In this document: positions 25,680-34,440 of the stretch, piece after piece | How positions within the stretch are numbered: position 1 is the first letter of the stretch | How the letters are laid out: the number at the start of each line of letters is the position of its first letter | Assembly: GCF_020400605.1 (NCBI RefSeq) | Contig: NZ_JAINRD010000013.1 | Coordinates: 1-64,000 of the forward strand | Length of the DNA: 64,000 bases | Origin: Streptomyces aculeolatus | Lineage (GTDB): Bacteria > Actinomycetota > Actinomycetes > Streptomycetales > Streptomycetaceae | Reading direction: 5' to 3' | Notes under the pieces: generated by a model | Databases searched by the model: none | The model's input: only the letters and a program-made list of their open reading frames with translations | What the model was told of the DNA's origin: nothing | Position numbers and translations under genes: made by a program

Positions 25680-28082
25680 TCACAGGGCCCTCAGGGCCGT
25701 CCCGCCGCGCAGCCTCGGGGTGAACGCGGCGTGGAAGATCGTGGAGGCGGCCCCCACCGCGGCCGCCTCCGGGCCGAGCACCGACCGCTCGACGTCCACG
25801 TGCCGCAGCCGGCGCGCGGTGGGGAAGTCGTTGACCATCTCGCCGATGTGGGACAGGTACAGCGGCGCGGCCGGGTCGGTGAAGAACGGCCCGCCCAGGA
25901 CGACGAGGTCGATGTCGAGCAGGTCCACCAGCCCCGTGGTGCCCTGCCCCACGGCCCTGGCCAGGTCCCGTACGGCGGCGGTGGCGGCCGGGTCGCCGGC
26001 CGCGGCGGCCTCGGTGACGGTGCGGTAGCCGGCGGTGGTGCCGGCCGCGGCGGCGTCGAGCGGGAAGCCGTGCCGGGCGGCGAGCCGGGACAGTCCGAGC
26101 GGCGGGTTGCACTCGGGCAGCACCTCGGGCCGGCCGCCGGCTTGCGTACGTCCGAGCGCGACGGCGCACAGCTGCCCGAACTCGCCGGCGTTCGCGCTGG
26201 TGCCCCGGTGCAGGTCGCCGTTGAGGTAGAGGCCGGAGCCCACGCCCGTACCGAGGTAGACGTACGCGAAGTCGCGGGCGCGCCGGTCGCGGCCGATCCA
26301 CCGCTCGCCCGCGGCCGCCGCGGTCGCGTCCTTCTCCATGATCAGCGGGCACTGGAAGTGGTCCTTGAGGAGGTACAGCAGCGGCAGGTCCGTCCACACC
26401 GACATCAGCGGCGGGTCGAGCACCGTGCCGGAGTCGGTGTCCACGGGCCCGGGGACGGCCACCCCGATGCCGAGGAACCCCCCGGGCCGTACCGCGCCGC
26501 GGGCGTCCGCCAGCACGCCGCGGCCGAGTTGGGCCACCTGCCTGACCAGCACGTCGGGGTCGGCGGTCGGCTGCACGGGCCGGGTGCGCTCGGCGACGAT
26601 CGTGCCGTCCAGGTCGATGACGACCGCGGTGAAGACCTCCGGGTCGATGTGGATGCCGACCGCGTGCGCCGCTTCGCCGCGCAGCCGCACGGGGGTGCGC
26701 GGCTTGCCGGACGTCGCCTGGCGGCGGTTGTCCTCGACGAGGATGCCGCGCGCCAGCAGCGAGCGGGCGATGCGGGACACCGACTGCTGGGTCAGGCCGG
26801 TGCGGTGGGCGATCTCGCCGCGGGTGACGGTGCCGGCGAGGCGTACGGCCTCGATGACGACGCACTCGTTGAACGAGCCGAGGTCGATGTGGTTCGCTCC
26901 GCCGGCCGCCTCCCGCCGGGCGCCGCCGGCCGCACCTCCGGCGGTGCCGCCCCCTGCGGCGCCGGGCGGTCCGTCGCGGCGGGTACGGGGGCGGGGCGGG
27001 GCGGCGTGGCTGGCTATCGACTCGCGGAGCCACTGCAGCGGCTCGCCCGCGGGCCGCCGGGCGTACGCCTCGACGGCGCCGGCGAGGTCGAGGTAGACGC
27101 GGCGGGAGGACTCGGGGTGGCGGGAGCTGTCGAGGGCGACGAGGGCGCGGAGGTAGCTGCGCCAGGTGCAGGTGGCGGGGATGCGGTGGAGGGTGGCGGG
27201 GGGAGAGGCCTCGGGCCGGATGAGGGCGGGGGCGGCGGGCGCGGCGGGTCCCGTGGGGCCGGCGGGTCCTGCGGGCCCCGGGAGTACCGCTGGAGCCGCG
27301 GGAGTCGAGGTGGCCGCGGTGCCCGAGGCGGCCGCGGTGCCCGCGGTGGGCGGGTGGGCGTGCGGGTGGACCGCGGCGGGGTCCGCGGTCCAGAGCGTGA
27401 GCGCGTACAACTCGATACGCGGATGCCGCCTGCGGGCCTTGGTGAGGAACGCGGCGAGCGCGCGGTGCGGCGCCGGCGGCCGGCTGCCGGCCACGGCGCC
27501 GGGCAGCGCGGTGCAGGCGCGGTCGAGACCGGCGAGCACGTCGGCGCCCACGGCGCTGCCCGCGGGGCGCGGCTGCGCGGCGGCGCCGGGCCGGGCGCCG
27601 GCGAGGAGCACGGCGCCGTGGGCGTCCGCGTACAGGCCGACGACCCAGATGTCGGAGCCGGGCAGCGGCGGGTCGGCGGGCGGGTGCTCCGACCAGCGGC
27701 GCCGGATGGCGGCGACGGTGGCGTGGGACAGGCCCAGTTCGCGGCCGACGGCCCGGGAGGCGGCGGCGCCGTCGCTGGCGAGGAGCGTACGGGCGAGGAC
27801 CTCCGCCTCGTCGACGGTGGCCGGCCGCCCGGGGCGGGCGCGGTGCCGCAGGCCGGCGATGCCCTCGTCCGCCCACTTGTGCCGCCAGGTGCCGACGGTC
27901 TGCCGGGAGACGCCGAGCCGGCGGGCGATATCCGTGTCCCGCATGCCCTGCCCGGCCAGCAGCACGATCCGCGCCCGCAGTTCGAGCGCCCCGCCCTCGG
28001 CCGCCCACTGCCGCAGCACACCGGTGTCCTCGGCGGAGGGCAGTGCGGGGGCGGCGACGGTCGCCTGCTTGTGGGGGTGCAT
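25680..28082 (-). CDS. ROK-family regulator fused to an IS630-transposase-like N-terminal half
   Basis: This 800-residue protein is about twice the usual ROK length. Residues 33-132 look like the two helix-turn-helix units of IS630-type transposases (ARRLGVSRQTVGTWRHKWAD, GLRHRARPGRP, GRELGLSHATVAAIRRRW). Residues 141-351 follow the layout of that transposase core (DIWVVGLYADAHGAVLLAG; LAAFLTKARRRHPRIELYAL; SSRRVYLDLAGAVEAYARR), but I cannot find the catalytic acids and a Pro/Ala-rich insert splits it. Residues 400-452 form the standard ROK winged helix (GEIAHRTGLTQQSVSRIARS), and 470-795 a sugar-kinase-like ROK domain (GIGVAVPGPVDT; YLGTGVGSGLYLNG; GTSANAGEFG). The ROK zinc motif CxCGxxGC is absent. 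ATG 28082 has GGAAGG ahead. It probably controls the sugar dehydrogenase and other local sugar genes. Confidence 0.85.
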   Translation of the reverse strand: MHPHKQATVAAPALPSAEDTGVLRQWAAEGGALELRARIVLLAGQGMRDTDIARRLGVSRQTVGTWRHKWADEGIAGLRHRARPGRPATVDEAEVLARTLLASDGAAASRAVGRELGLSHATVAAIRRRWSEHPPADPPLPGSDIWVVGLYADAHGAVLLAGARPGAAAQPRPAGSAVGADVLAGLDRACTALPGAVAGSRPPAPHRALAAFLTKARRRHPRIELYALTLWTADPAAVHPHAHPPTAGTAAASGTAATSTPAAPAVLPGPAGPAGPTGPAAPAAPALIRPEASPPATLHRIPATCTWRSYLRALVALDSSRHPESSRRVYLDLAGAVEAYARRPAGEPLQWLRESIASHAAPPRPRTRRDGPPGAAGGGTAGGAAGGARREAAGGANHIDLGSFNECVVIEAVRLAGTVTRGEIAHRTGLTQQSVSRIARSLLARGILVEDNRRQATSGKPRTPVRLRGEAAHAVGIHIDPEVFTAVVIDLDGTIVAERTRPVQPTADPDVLVRQVAQLGRGVLADARGAVRPGGFLGIGVAVPGPVDTDSGTVLDPPLMSVWTDLPLLYLLKDHFQCPLIMEKDATAAAAGERWIGRDRRARDFAYVYLGTGVGSGLYLNGDLHRGTSANAGEFGQLCAVALGRTQAGGRPEVLPECNPPLGLSRLAARHGFPLDAAAAGTTAGYRTVTEAAAAGDPAATAAVRDLARAVGQGTTGLVDLLDIDLVVLGGPFFTDPAAPLYLSHIGEMVNDFPTARRLRHVDVERSVLGPEAAAVGAASTIFHAAFTPRLRGGTALRAL

Positions 28083-28241
28083 GGCGTGGCCTTCCTGTCC
28101 AGCTCGTGCCGCACATGTAAAACCACGGGTGTTATTAAGTCAACGCCCTGATTCGACCTTTTAGTTGCCGTCCTGTAAAAGGTGCTGGTGAATTGTCAGG
28201 GGAATTAAAAGACGCCCGGCGCAATGTTGGAAAATAACCGG
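28083..28241. other. AT-richer promoter region upstream of the ROK fusion gene
   Basis: This stretch is markedly richer in A and T than its surroundings (TAAAACC, GTTATTAAGTCAA, TTTTAG, GGAATTAAAAG). It should hold the ROK promoter and operators. No gene is seen. Confidence 0.45.
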
Positions 28242-28282
28242 CTGACAACCGCCCCCGGCCGGCCGGCCGGGGGCGGTCGTCA
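28242..28282 (-). terminator. Strong terminator of the erythromycin-esterase-like gene
   Basis: A perfect 28-base palindrome at 28249-28276, rich in GGCC, is extended by CTGAC/GTCAG arms. On the minus strand it is followed by CCGGTTATTTTCC. It lies just past the stop at 28295 and isolates that gene from the ROK gene. Confidence 0.75.
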
Positions 28283-28294
28283 GCCGGGTGGCTG

Positions 28295-29695
28295 TCAGGG
28301 CAGCCGCTCGGCCGCGTCGACCTCGTGCAGGTGCACCAGGACGTCCGCGGACCGCGCGAGCGACTGCGGGGTCTCGGCCGCCGGCGGGTAGTTGGTGCCG
28401 ACCTGGCGGCTGAGCCGCGCCTCGGTCAGCCACCCCCGGGCGGGCTCGCCCACGGTGCGCAGGTCCATCGTGAAGTCCCGGTACGGGACCTGGTCGAGCA
28501 GGTGCTCGTTGCTTCCGGCGGGGGCCGGGCCGACGGTGAACGTGCCCATCTCCCCGTCCGGCCCGATGGCGTTGAACGAGCCGTGGTCGAATGTCGTCCG
28601 GAGGCTGACGTACCGCCCGCCGAGCCGCTCGCGCAGGACGGCGCCGGCGGTCGTGGGGAACTGCCCGGGGTCGATGGGCTCGTAGGACAGGTGGGCGTTG
28701 TGCCCGGCCATGAGCACGGGGTCGTCGGTGTACCCGTACCACCAGGCGGTGTTCTCGGCCATCATCTCGTCGCGGTGGCGGCGGGAGGCGAGGTCCTCGG
28801 CGGGGTCGTCGAAGTCGAAGGCGTACATCCTGGCGACCTGCGCGATGACGCGGGCGTGCTGGAGCGCGAGCGCGTACGCCCGGTCCCCGCCGCCGCCTCC
28901 GCCGCCCGCCGGGCGCGCGTCCCGCAGCAGCTCGTACGCGGCACCGGCCCGCCGGTGCATGTCCCGGCGCTCGGCGAGGGGCAGGCCCATGTACGTCTCC
29001 ATGGACTCGTCCACGGACCCCTCCGGGCGCTGCCCGGCGTACAGCCGCGTCAGCTCCGGCAGGAGGTCCGGGTGCCGGTCGCGGACGTAGGAGGTGACCT
29101 TGTCGAAGAGGACGGGCCCGGCGAGGGCGATGTCGTTGCCGACGAAGCGGAGCTGCCGGTCGTGCCGCTGGTTGTAGGCCCGCATCCATTCGAAGAGGTC
29201 CAGGTATTCGCGGGTGTTCCACAGCCGGTAGGAGTTCTGGAATTCCTCGCGCATGATCCGGCGGATGTCGCCTTTGCCGCCGCGGATATACGCGTCGATC
29301 CGTACGCCGGCGCTCCAGTTGGCCTCCAGAACGAAGGTCCGGTATCCCTTCTTCTCGACCAGGTGGCGGAAGAGCCGGTCCCGGAAGGTGAAGAACTGCT
29401 GCGAGTTGTGGGTCGCCTCCCCGACACCGGCGACCTCGGCGTCCCCGACGGCCGCGACGAGCGGCCGCAGGTCGCCGGCCGGCCCGCCGGGCGCGGTGGA
29501 GGCCAACGGCCGGGCGGCCCGGGTGAGTTCGGGCAGCGGGTCGGACGCGGACGCGGTGCCGGTACGGGCGTGGGCGGGCACCGTCGTTAACGCACCCGCG
29601 AAGAGCAGGGGCACCAGGGCGAGCCCGAGGAGTCTCTTGCGCCGCGGCGACCGCGGACGGGATGTGCTGGCGTATGCGGGAGTTCTCGTGTCCAT
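28295..29695 (-). CDS. Secreted erythromycin-esterase-family protein
   Basis: This is a 466-residue exported hydrolase of the Ere/succinoglycan-modification fold. An N-terminal signal peptide (RRKRLLGLALVPLLFAGAL, cut near AHA) is followed by the active-site motifs GEATH near 90, FRDRLFRHLVEKKGYRTFVL with LEANW, and AGHNAHLSYE with its His near 340. In Ere enzymes the Glu and His of GExxH and these later residues are catalytic. Secretion is unusual for a macrolide esterase, so another ester or a lactone outside the cell is likely. A TTA leucine codon at 29588-29590 (codon 36, in the signal peptide) suggests bldA-dependent translation. ATG 29695 has GGGAG ten bases ahead; an ATG at 29704 also exists. 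Confidence 0.87.
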   Translation of the reverse strand: MDTRTPAYASTSRPRSPRRKRLLGLALVPLLFAGALTTVPAHARTGTASASDPLPELTRAARPLASTAPGGPAGDLRPLVAAVGDAEVAGVGEATHNSQQFFTFRDRLFRHLVEKKGYRTFVLEANWSAGVRIDAYIRGGKGDIRRIMREEFQNSYRLWNTREYLDLFEWMRAYNQRHDRQLRFVGNDIALAGPVLFDKVTSYVRDRHPDLLPELTRLYAGQRPEGSVDESMETYMGLPLAERRDMHRRAGAAYELLRDARPAGGGGGGGDRAYALALQHARVIAQVARMYAFDFDDPAEDLASRRHRDEMMAENTAWWYGYTDDPVLMAGHNAHLSYEPIDPGQFPTTAGAVLRERLGGRYVSLRTTFDHGSFNAIGPDGEMGTFTVGPAPAGSNEHLLDQVPYRDFTMDLRTVGEPARGWLTEARLSRQVGTNYPPAAETPQSLARSADVLVHLHEVDAAERLP

Positions 29696-29933
29696 GGCCG
29701 CCATACTCCCGACGCCCACGCCCCACCAGAACCCGAAGAACCCCCGCCCCCGGGTAGCGCAATCCCCACCCCGGACACCCGGCCACCACCCATCCCCGAC
29801 CACAGCCCCGCCGACCGCGCGCACCGGCGGCCCGCTGCGCGGGGCTCGCGAGTTTCTGTCCTCGGCGGCTGCGTGGACCCGCCCGGGCCCGGGCCCGCGG
29901 CGCACATCGCGGGCCCGGGCGGTGGGTGGGCGG

Positions 29934-32285
29934 TCAGCCGCCGTAGGTGTAGGTCTGGCCTGCTACGGCGTCGATGATCTGTTCGCCGCCCGGCAGCAGG
30001 TCGCTGCGCAGCGTGAGTTGGCGGGTGCGGCTTGCGTGCAGGGCTATGCGGGTCGCCCGGCCGCCGGACCATGTGATGTCGAGCGTCGCGCCGCCGCGCG
30101 CCCGCAGGCCCGTCACCGAACCCGAGGGCCAGGCGCCGGGGAGGGCCGGCAGTACTTCGATCGGGCCGTGCTGGCTCTGCAGGAGCATCTCCGCGATGCC
30201 GGAGGTGGCGCCGAAGTTGCCGTCGATCTGGAACGGCGGGTGGGTGTCCCACAGGTTCGGCAGCGTGGAGGACTTGAGTTGTTCGCTGAGCATCTTGTGG
30301 GCGTGGTCGCCGTCGGTGAGCCGGGCCCAGAAGTTGATCTTCCAGGCCTTGCTCCAGCCCGTGCCGCCGTCGCCGCGCGCCGTCAGCGACACCTTCGCCG
30401 CCTCGGCCCACCGGCTGCCCACCTCGATCTGCCGCCCCGGGTGCAGGCCGAAGAGGTGCGAGACATGGCGGTGGTCGTTGTTCTGGTCGTCCAGGTCCGC
30501 CTTCCACTCCTGCAACTGGCCCCACGACCCGATCCGCAGCCCCGGGTCCAGGTCGGCGAGGGTCTGCTCCAGGCGCGTACGGAAGTCGGGGCTGTCGCCG
30601 AGGGTCTGCGCCGCCTCCAGCGTGCTGGTCAGCAGGTCGTGCACGATCTGCTGCGACATCGAGCAGCCCGCGGTGAAGTTGCCCTGCTCGGGGGAGTAGC
30701 TGGGGGTGACGACGAGTTTGCCGTCGCGGGGGTCGGTGCGCAGGTTGGCGAGCCAGAACTCGGCCGCCTCCTTCATCGCCGGGTACGCGGTGGTGCGCAG
30801 GTAGTCCGTCGAGCCGTCGAAGCGGTAGTGCTCGTACATCTGCTGCGTCAGCCAGGCCGCTGCCTCGGGGAACCAGAAGGACGACGCCCAGTCGTGGACG
30901 CCCGTGAAGCCGAAGGGGTTGGTCTCGTTGTGCACGACCCAGCCGCCGCTGCCGTAGATCTCCTGCGCCGAGACGCGCCCGGGGGCGCGGAGCGCGTCGA
31001 CGAACTCGTCGTAGGGGACGGTGGTCTCGGCGAGGTTGGTGGTCTCGGCGGGCCAGTAGTTCATCTGCAGGTTGATGTTGACGTGGTAGTCGGCGCTCCA
31101 CGGCGGGTTGGTGACGTTGTTCCACACGCCCTGGAGGTTCGCCGGCGTCGACCCGGGCCGCGACGAGGCGATGAGCAGGTAGCGGCCGTACTGGAAGAAC
31201 AGCGCCTCCAGCGCCCGGTCCGCCGCCGAGCCGCCGCCGTACCCGGCGAGGAGCCGGTCCGTCGGCTGCGCCGGCTGCTGCTGGCCGATGTCGAGCGCGA
31301 CCCGGTCGAACAGCCCGCGGTGGTCGGCGACATGGCGTTCGCGCAGCGTGCCGTGGCCCGCCTGGACGGCCTGGTCGACGGCCGCGGTGACGCGGTCGTG
31401 GGGGTCGGCGCCGCGGTAGTCCGGGTAGGTGTCGGCGTAGTCCGTCCCGGCCGCCAGCACGAACCAGGCGCTGTTCGCTCCGCTCACGGTCAGCGTGCCG
31501 TTCCCGGCGGAGACGCTGCCGCCGTCGGACAGCAGCCGGATCTGCGCCTCGAAGACCATCCCGTTGTCCTGGAGCGTGCCGCGGACGGTCAGGCGGTCGC
31601 CGCTCGCGGTGGCCTGGAAGTCGTTGCGCGGCGAGGCGTAGCGCAGGGTGAACGACACCCGCCCCGGCTGGCTCGCCGTCAGCCGGCCCACCGCCACGGA
31701 GTCCGGGTGCGAGACGAAGTACTCGCGGCGGTGGTCGGCCCCTTCGTGCGCGTACGCGACGGCCGCCACGCCCTCGGCGATGTCGAGGTCGCGCCAGTAC
31801 GAGCCGTCGGGGCCGCCGGGCGCGGACGGGTGGTCGAGCAGCAGCTCGCCGAGGATCTGGTACGCGCCGAAGCCGTGCTTGGACTGGCCGAGTTGCTGTG
31901 CGACGGTCTCGGGGCTGAGCTGGCCCTCGGCGTCGAGCCGGTCCTGCACGGCCTCCAGCGCGCCGGGCCGCGGCTCGCGCCAGTTGCCGAAGTCGTAGCC
32001 GCCGCCGGAGCCGGGGCCGCCGGTCCACAGGGTCTTCTCGTTGAGCGTCAGCTTCTCGGAGGCGAGCGTGCCGAACACGCCGACGCCCAAGGCCCCGTTG
32101 CCCAGCGGGAGCGACTCGCGTTCCCAGTCGGCGGCGGGCTTGTCGTACCAGAGGCGCCAGGCGGCGCCGGGGTCGGCTGCCGCGCGGCGGGCGGCGTACG
32201 CCAGGGCGGGAGTGCCCAGGGTCAGGGCGCCCGCGGCGGCGAGCGCGGTCTTCACGGTGGCTCTGCGGGTGATGTCTCCGGACAT
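29934..32285 (-). CDS. Secreted GH95 alpha-L-fucosidase-like enzyme
   Basis: This 783-residue enzyme starts with a Tat-like leader (TRRATVKTALAAAGALTLG). The GH95 layout is clear: an N-terminal beta domain (WYDKPAADWERESLPLGNGA), a helical (alpha/alpha)6 barrel and a C-terminal beta domain. The catalytic signature of inverting 1,2-alpha-L-fucosidases is visible: the paired Asn in YHVNINLQMNYWP, the Glu in TPSYSPEQGNF and the Asp in FQIDGNFGATSGIAE. Some GH95 members are alpha-L-galactosidases, so fucose is not certain. I prefer ATG 32285, with GAGG eight bases upstream, over GTG 32291. It sits in a run of minus-strand glycoside hydrolase genes. Confidence 0.93.
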   Translation of the reverse strand: MSGDITRRATVKTALAAAGALTLGTPALAYAARRAAADPGAAWRLWYDKPAADWERESLPLGNGALGVGVFGTLASEKLTLNEKTLWTGGPGSGGGYDFGNWREPRPGALEAVQDRLDAEGQLSPETVAQQLGQSKHGFGAYQILGELLLDHPSAPGGPDGSYWRDLDIAEGVAAVAYAHEGADHRREYFVSHPDSVAVGRLTASQPGRVSFTLRYASPRNDFQATASGDRLTVRGTLQDNGMVFEAQIRLLSDGGSVSAGNGTLTVSGANSAWFVLAAGTDYADTYPDYRGADPHDRVTAAVDQAVQAGHGTLRERHVADHRGLFDRVALDIGQQQPAQPTDRLLAGYGGGSAADRALEALFFQYGRYLLIASSRPGSTPANLQGVWNNVTNPPWSADYHVNINLQMNYWPAETTNLAETTVPYDEFVDALRAPGRVSAQEIYGSGGWVVHNETNPFGFTGVHDWASSFWFPEAAAWLTQQMYEHYRFDGSTDYLRTTAYPAMKEAAEFWLANLRTDPRDGKLVVTPSYSPEQGNFTAGCSMSQQIVHDLLTSTLEAAQTLGDSPDFRTRLEQTLADLDPGLRIGSWGQLQEWKADLDDQNNDHRHVSHLFGLHPGRQIEVGSRWAEAAKVSLTARGDGGTGWSKAWKINFWARLTDGDHAHKMLSEQLKSSTLPNLWDTHPPFQIDGNFGATSGIAEMLLQSQHGPIEVLPALPGAWPSGSVTGLRARGGATLDITWSGGRATRIALHASRTRQLTLRSDLLPGGEQIIDAVAGQTYTYGG

Positions 32286-32442
32286 GTCCACTACCTCGAA
32301 GGTCGTTCGTGCGACGGAAGGACTCGGGGGGTGGTGCGCGTGCGCCGCCGGTCCCCGGTCGCCGCCGGACCCGCGCGCGGGGGCGCCGGCGCGCGGGTCC
32401 GGCGGCGCGATCAGGCGCCGTGCGGCGCGATCGGGCCGCGCG

Positions 32443-33726
32443 TCAGGCGCGCGGCTGCGTGGGCCGGTCCGGGGTGAGGGCGAGTTCGCCCTTGAGCATC
32501 CGGCCGCCGTCGGCGGTCAGCCGCAGGTAGTAGTCCGACGAGCACGACGTGCCGTCCTCGTCGAGCGCGCGGATGCCGGAGCCGGCCGGCACCTGGGCGG
32601 CGGTCTCGGCGGTCTTGGCGATCTGGTTGGCCTCGTTGTACTCGTCGAACATGGAGATGTAGAAGCCGGCGACCTCCAGCCGGCACTGGTTGTAGAACTG
32701 CCGCCACATCAGGTCGCCGTGCGCGCGGTGCCCGCTCTGCAGGTCGCCGGGGATGATGCACGGCTGGTAGTCGATGCCGTGCGCGTCGCAGTCGGCCTTG
32801 TCCGGGCCGTTGACGTTGGCGTAGAAGTGGTCGGCGCCGCCGACGTCGGAGATCCGGCCGACCATCCACGGGGAGATCATGTGGAAGGCGTGGTAGACGT
32901 CGAGGAAGCCGGGGCGGGAGTCGGACTGGCCGGTGCGCCAGTGCGTGGGTACGCCGCCGATGACGTAGCAGCCCTGGTCCTTGAACCAGTTGACGACGTC
33001 GAGGCAGGGCCCGGGCTCGAAGGGGCGGCCGTCGTCGTTGAAGCCGAAGCCCCAGATGCACACGACCGGCTTGCCGTTCTGCACGGCGTACGCGCCGGAC
33101 GACGTGTACGCGCTCATCTTCGTCGTCCAGTCCTCCTTGATCTGGGACTGCATCTGCGTCCAGGAGGTGACGTCGTACATGATGTAGAACTTCCGGCCGT
33201 GCTTCTCCGCCGCCGCGCGCACCTTCTGGGCCATGCCGTCGCGCGTGGCGCCCTCGCCGCCGAAGGGGTTGAAGCGCTGGAGGGCCGCGGTGTCGCAGCC
33301 GTTCTCGGCCATCCAGCGGAAGTGCGTGTCGACGGTCTGGTCGTCCCAGGAGGAGAACAGGGCGGCCGGGCCGCCGCCGTTCAGGTCCTGGTAGGCGGTG
33401 GGGTACGTGTGGTCGTACTCGCGCATGTCCGGCCAGGACGCGATGGTCGTGTTGTCCGGGGACGGCGGCCGGCTCATGTCGCGGCTCCAGTGCCACCACC
33501 CGTTGATGGGCGCGCCGTCGCCGGGGCAGGCGAACCAGCCCTGGTAGCCGACGGTGACCTTGCCGACCACGTCGCCGACGGGGCTCGCGGCCGGCGCCGT
33601 GCCCGGCTTCGCCGCCGCGGCGGGCTCCTCGGCGGCACCGGCGAGCCGGGCGGAGAACACGCCGCCCGCGGCGGCCGCGGAGGCGGCGGCGCCGGAGATC
33701 ATGAGCTTGCGTCTGGAAATCGTCAC
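32443..33726 (-). CDS. Secreted GH71/GH99-like glycoside hydrolase
   Basis: This 427-residue exported protein has a Tat signal (SRRKLMISGAAASAAAAGG). The body matches the GH71/99-like domain: VGYQGWFACPGDGAPINGWW at the start of the barrel, DHTYPTAYQDLNGGG, FRWMAENGCDTAALQRF, FYIMYDVTSW, and VAGFYISMFDEYNEANQI near the end, where acidic residues of the active site are expected. Related GH99 enzymes are endo-alpha-mannosidases or mannanases, but most bacterial GH71/99-like proteins are uncharacterised. The start is GTG 33726, preceded by GAGGAAAG. It lies directly upstream of the GH95 gene (157-base gap) and may share its transcript. Confidence 0.88.
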   Translation of the reverse strand: MTISRRKLMISGAAASAAAAGGVFSARLAGAAEEPAAAAKPGTAPAASPVGDVVGKVTVGYQGWFACPGDGAPINGWWHWSRDMSRPPSPDNTTIASWPDMREYDHTYPTAYQDLNGGGPAALFSSWDDQTVDTHFRWMAENGCDTAALQRFNPFGGEGATRDGMAQKVRAAAEKHGRKFYIMYDVTSWTQMQSQIKEDWTTKMSAYTSSGAYAVQNGKPVVCIWGFGFNDDGRPFEPGPCLDVVNWFKDQGCYVIGGVPTHWRTGQSDSRPGFLDVYHAFHMISPWMVGRISDVGGADHFYANVNGPDKADCDAHGIDYQPCIIPGDLQSGHRAHGDLMWRQFYNQCRLEVAGFYISMFDEYNEANQIAKTAETAAQVPAGSGIRALDEDGTSCSSDYYLRLTADGGRMLKGELALTPDRPTQPRA

Positions 33727-33919
33727 GAGGGCTTTCCTCACGTTCGGGCCTGCGGTGGGGGAATTCCCGGCGGCGGCGAAAGGTGCCGCGCCAAGGGACG
33801 CGAGCCGTAACGTAGTCGGGCGCAAGTCGCGTAGCAAGAGATCCGACGAATTGAATTCGATTTCCCAACTCACTTCTTTGTCAGGCCATTTATTTTACGA
33901 AAGGGAGCGCGCCGGGAAA

Positions 33920-34378
33920 TCAGTCCACGACCTTGATCTTCTTCATCGTGGGCTGCGAGATGACCCGGGCGACGCCCGGGATCCCGATGATCTTCCCGGT
34001 CTGGAACTGCTCGTACGCCGCGTAGTCCGCGACCAGCACCCGCAGGAAGTAGTCCGGCGTGCCGAACACCCGCCGGAACTCCACCACCTCGTCGTACGCG
34101 CCGATCGTCGCCTCCAGCCCGGCGAGGGTGTCGAGGTCGCTCACCGACACCTCGATCGACACGATCACTTCGAGCCCGCGCCCTGCCGCCTCCTCGTCCA
34201 CCCGTGCCCGGTAGCCCGTGATGATCCCGGCCTCCTCCAGCCGCTTCACCCGCCGCAGGCAGGGCGGCGGCGTCAGGCCGACGCGGCGGGCCAGCTCGAC
34301 GTTCGTCAGCCGGCCGTCCTGCTGGAGCTGACGCAAAATTTCACGATCGAGTTCATCAAGTTTTCGTTCATTGCCCAC
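33920..34378 (-). CDS. Lrp/AsnC-family regulator
   Basis: This 152-residue feast/famine regulator has an N-terminal helix-turn-helix (GRLTNVELARRVGLTPPPCL) at about 20-45 and a C-terminal RAM effector domain (VSIEVSVSDLDTLAGLEATI, then YFLRVLVADYAAYEQF). The start is GTG 34378. It is divergent from azlCD with a 62-base gap, the standard arrangement for an amino-acid-responsive activator or repressor of that exporter. Confidence 0.94.
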   Translation of the reverse strand: MGNERKLDELDREILRQLQQDGRLTNVELARRVGLTPPPCLRRVKRLEEAGIITGYRARVDEEAAGRGLEVIVSIEVSVSDLDTLAGLEATIGAYDEVVEFRRVFGTPDYFLRVLVADYAAYEQFQTGKIIGIPGVARVISQPTMKKIKVVD

Positions 34379-34440
34379 TGCGGCAGCTTAGCGCCATAAT
34401 CCGCAACCATATGAGCCGCGGATCTTTCTAGGATCGATCC

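Noticed and set aside
29253..32477. A 1074-residue open frame on the plus strand
   Set aside because: It is antisense to the erythromycin-esterase-like and GH95 genes, both of which have clear catalytic motifs. The frame is a shadow.
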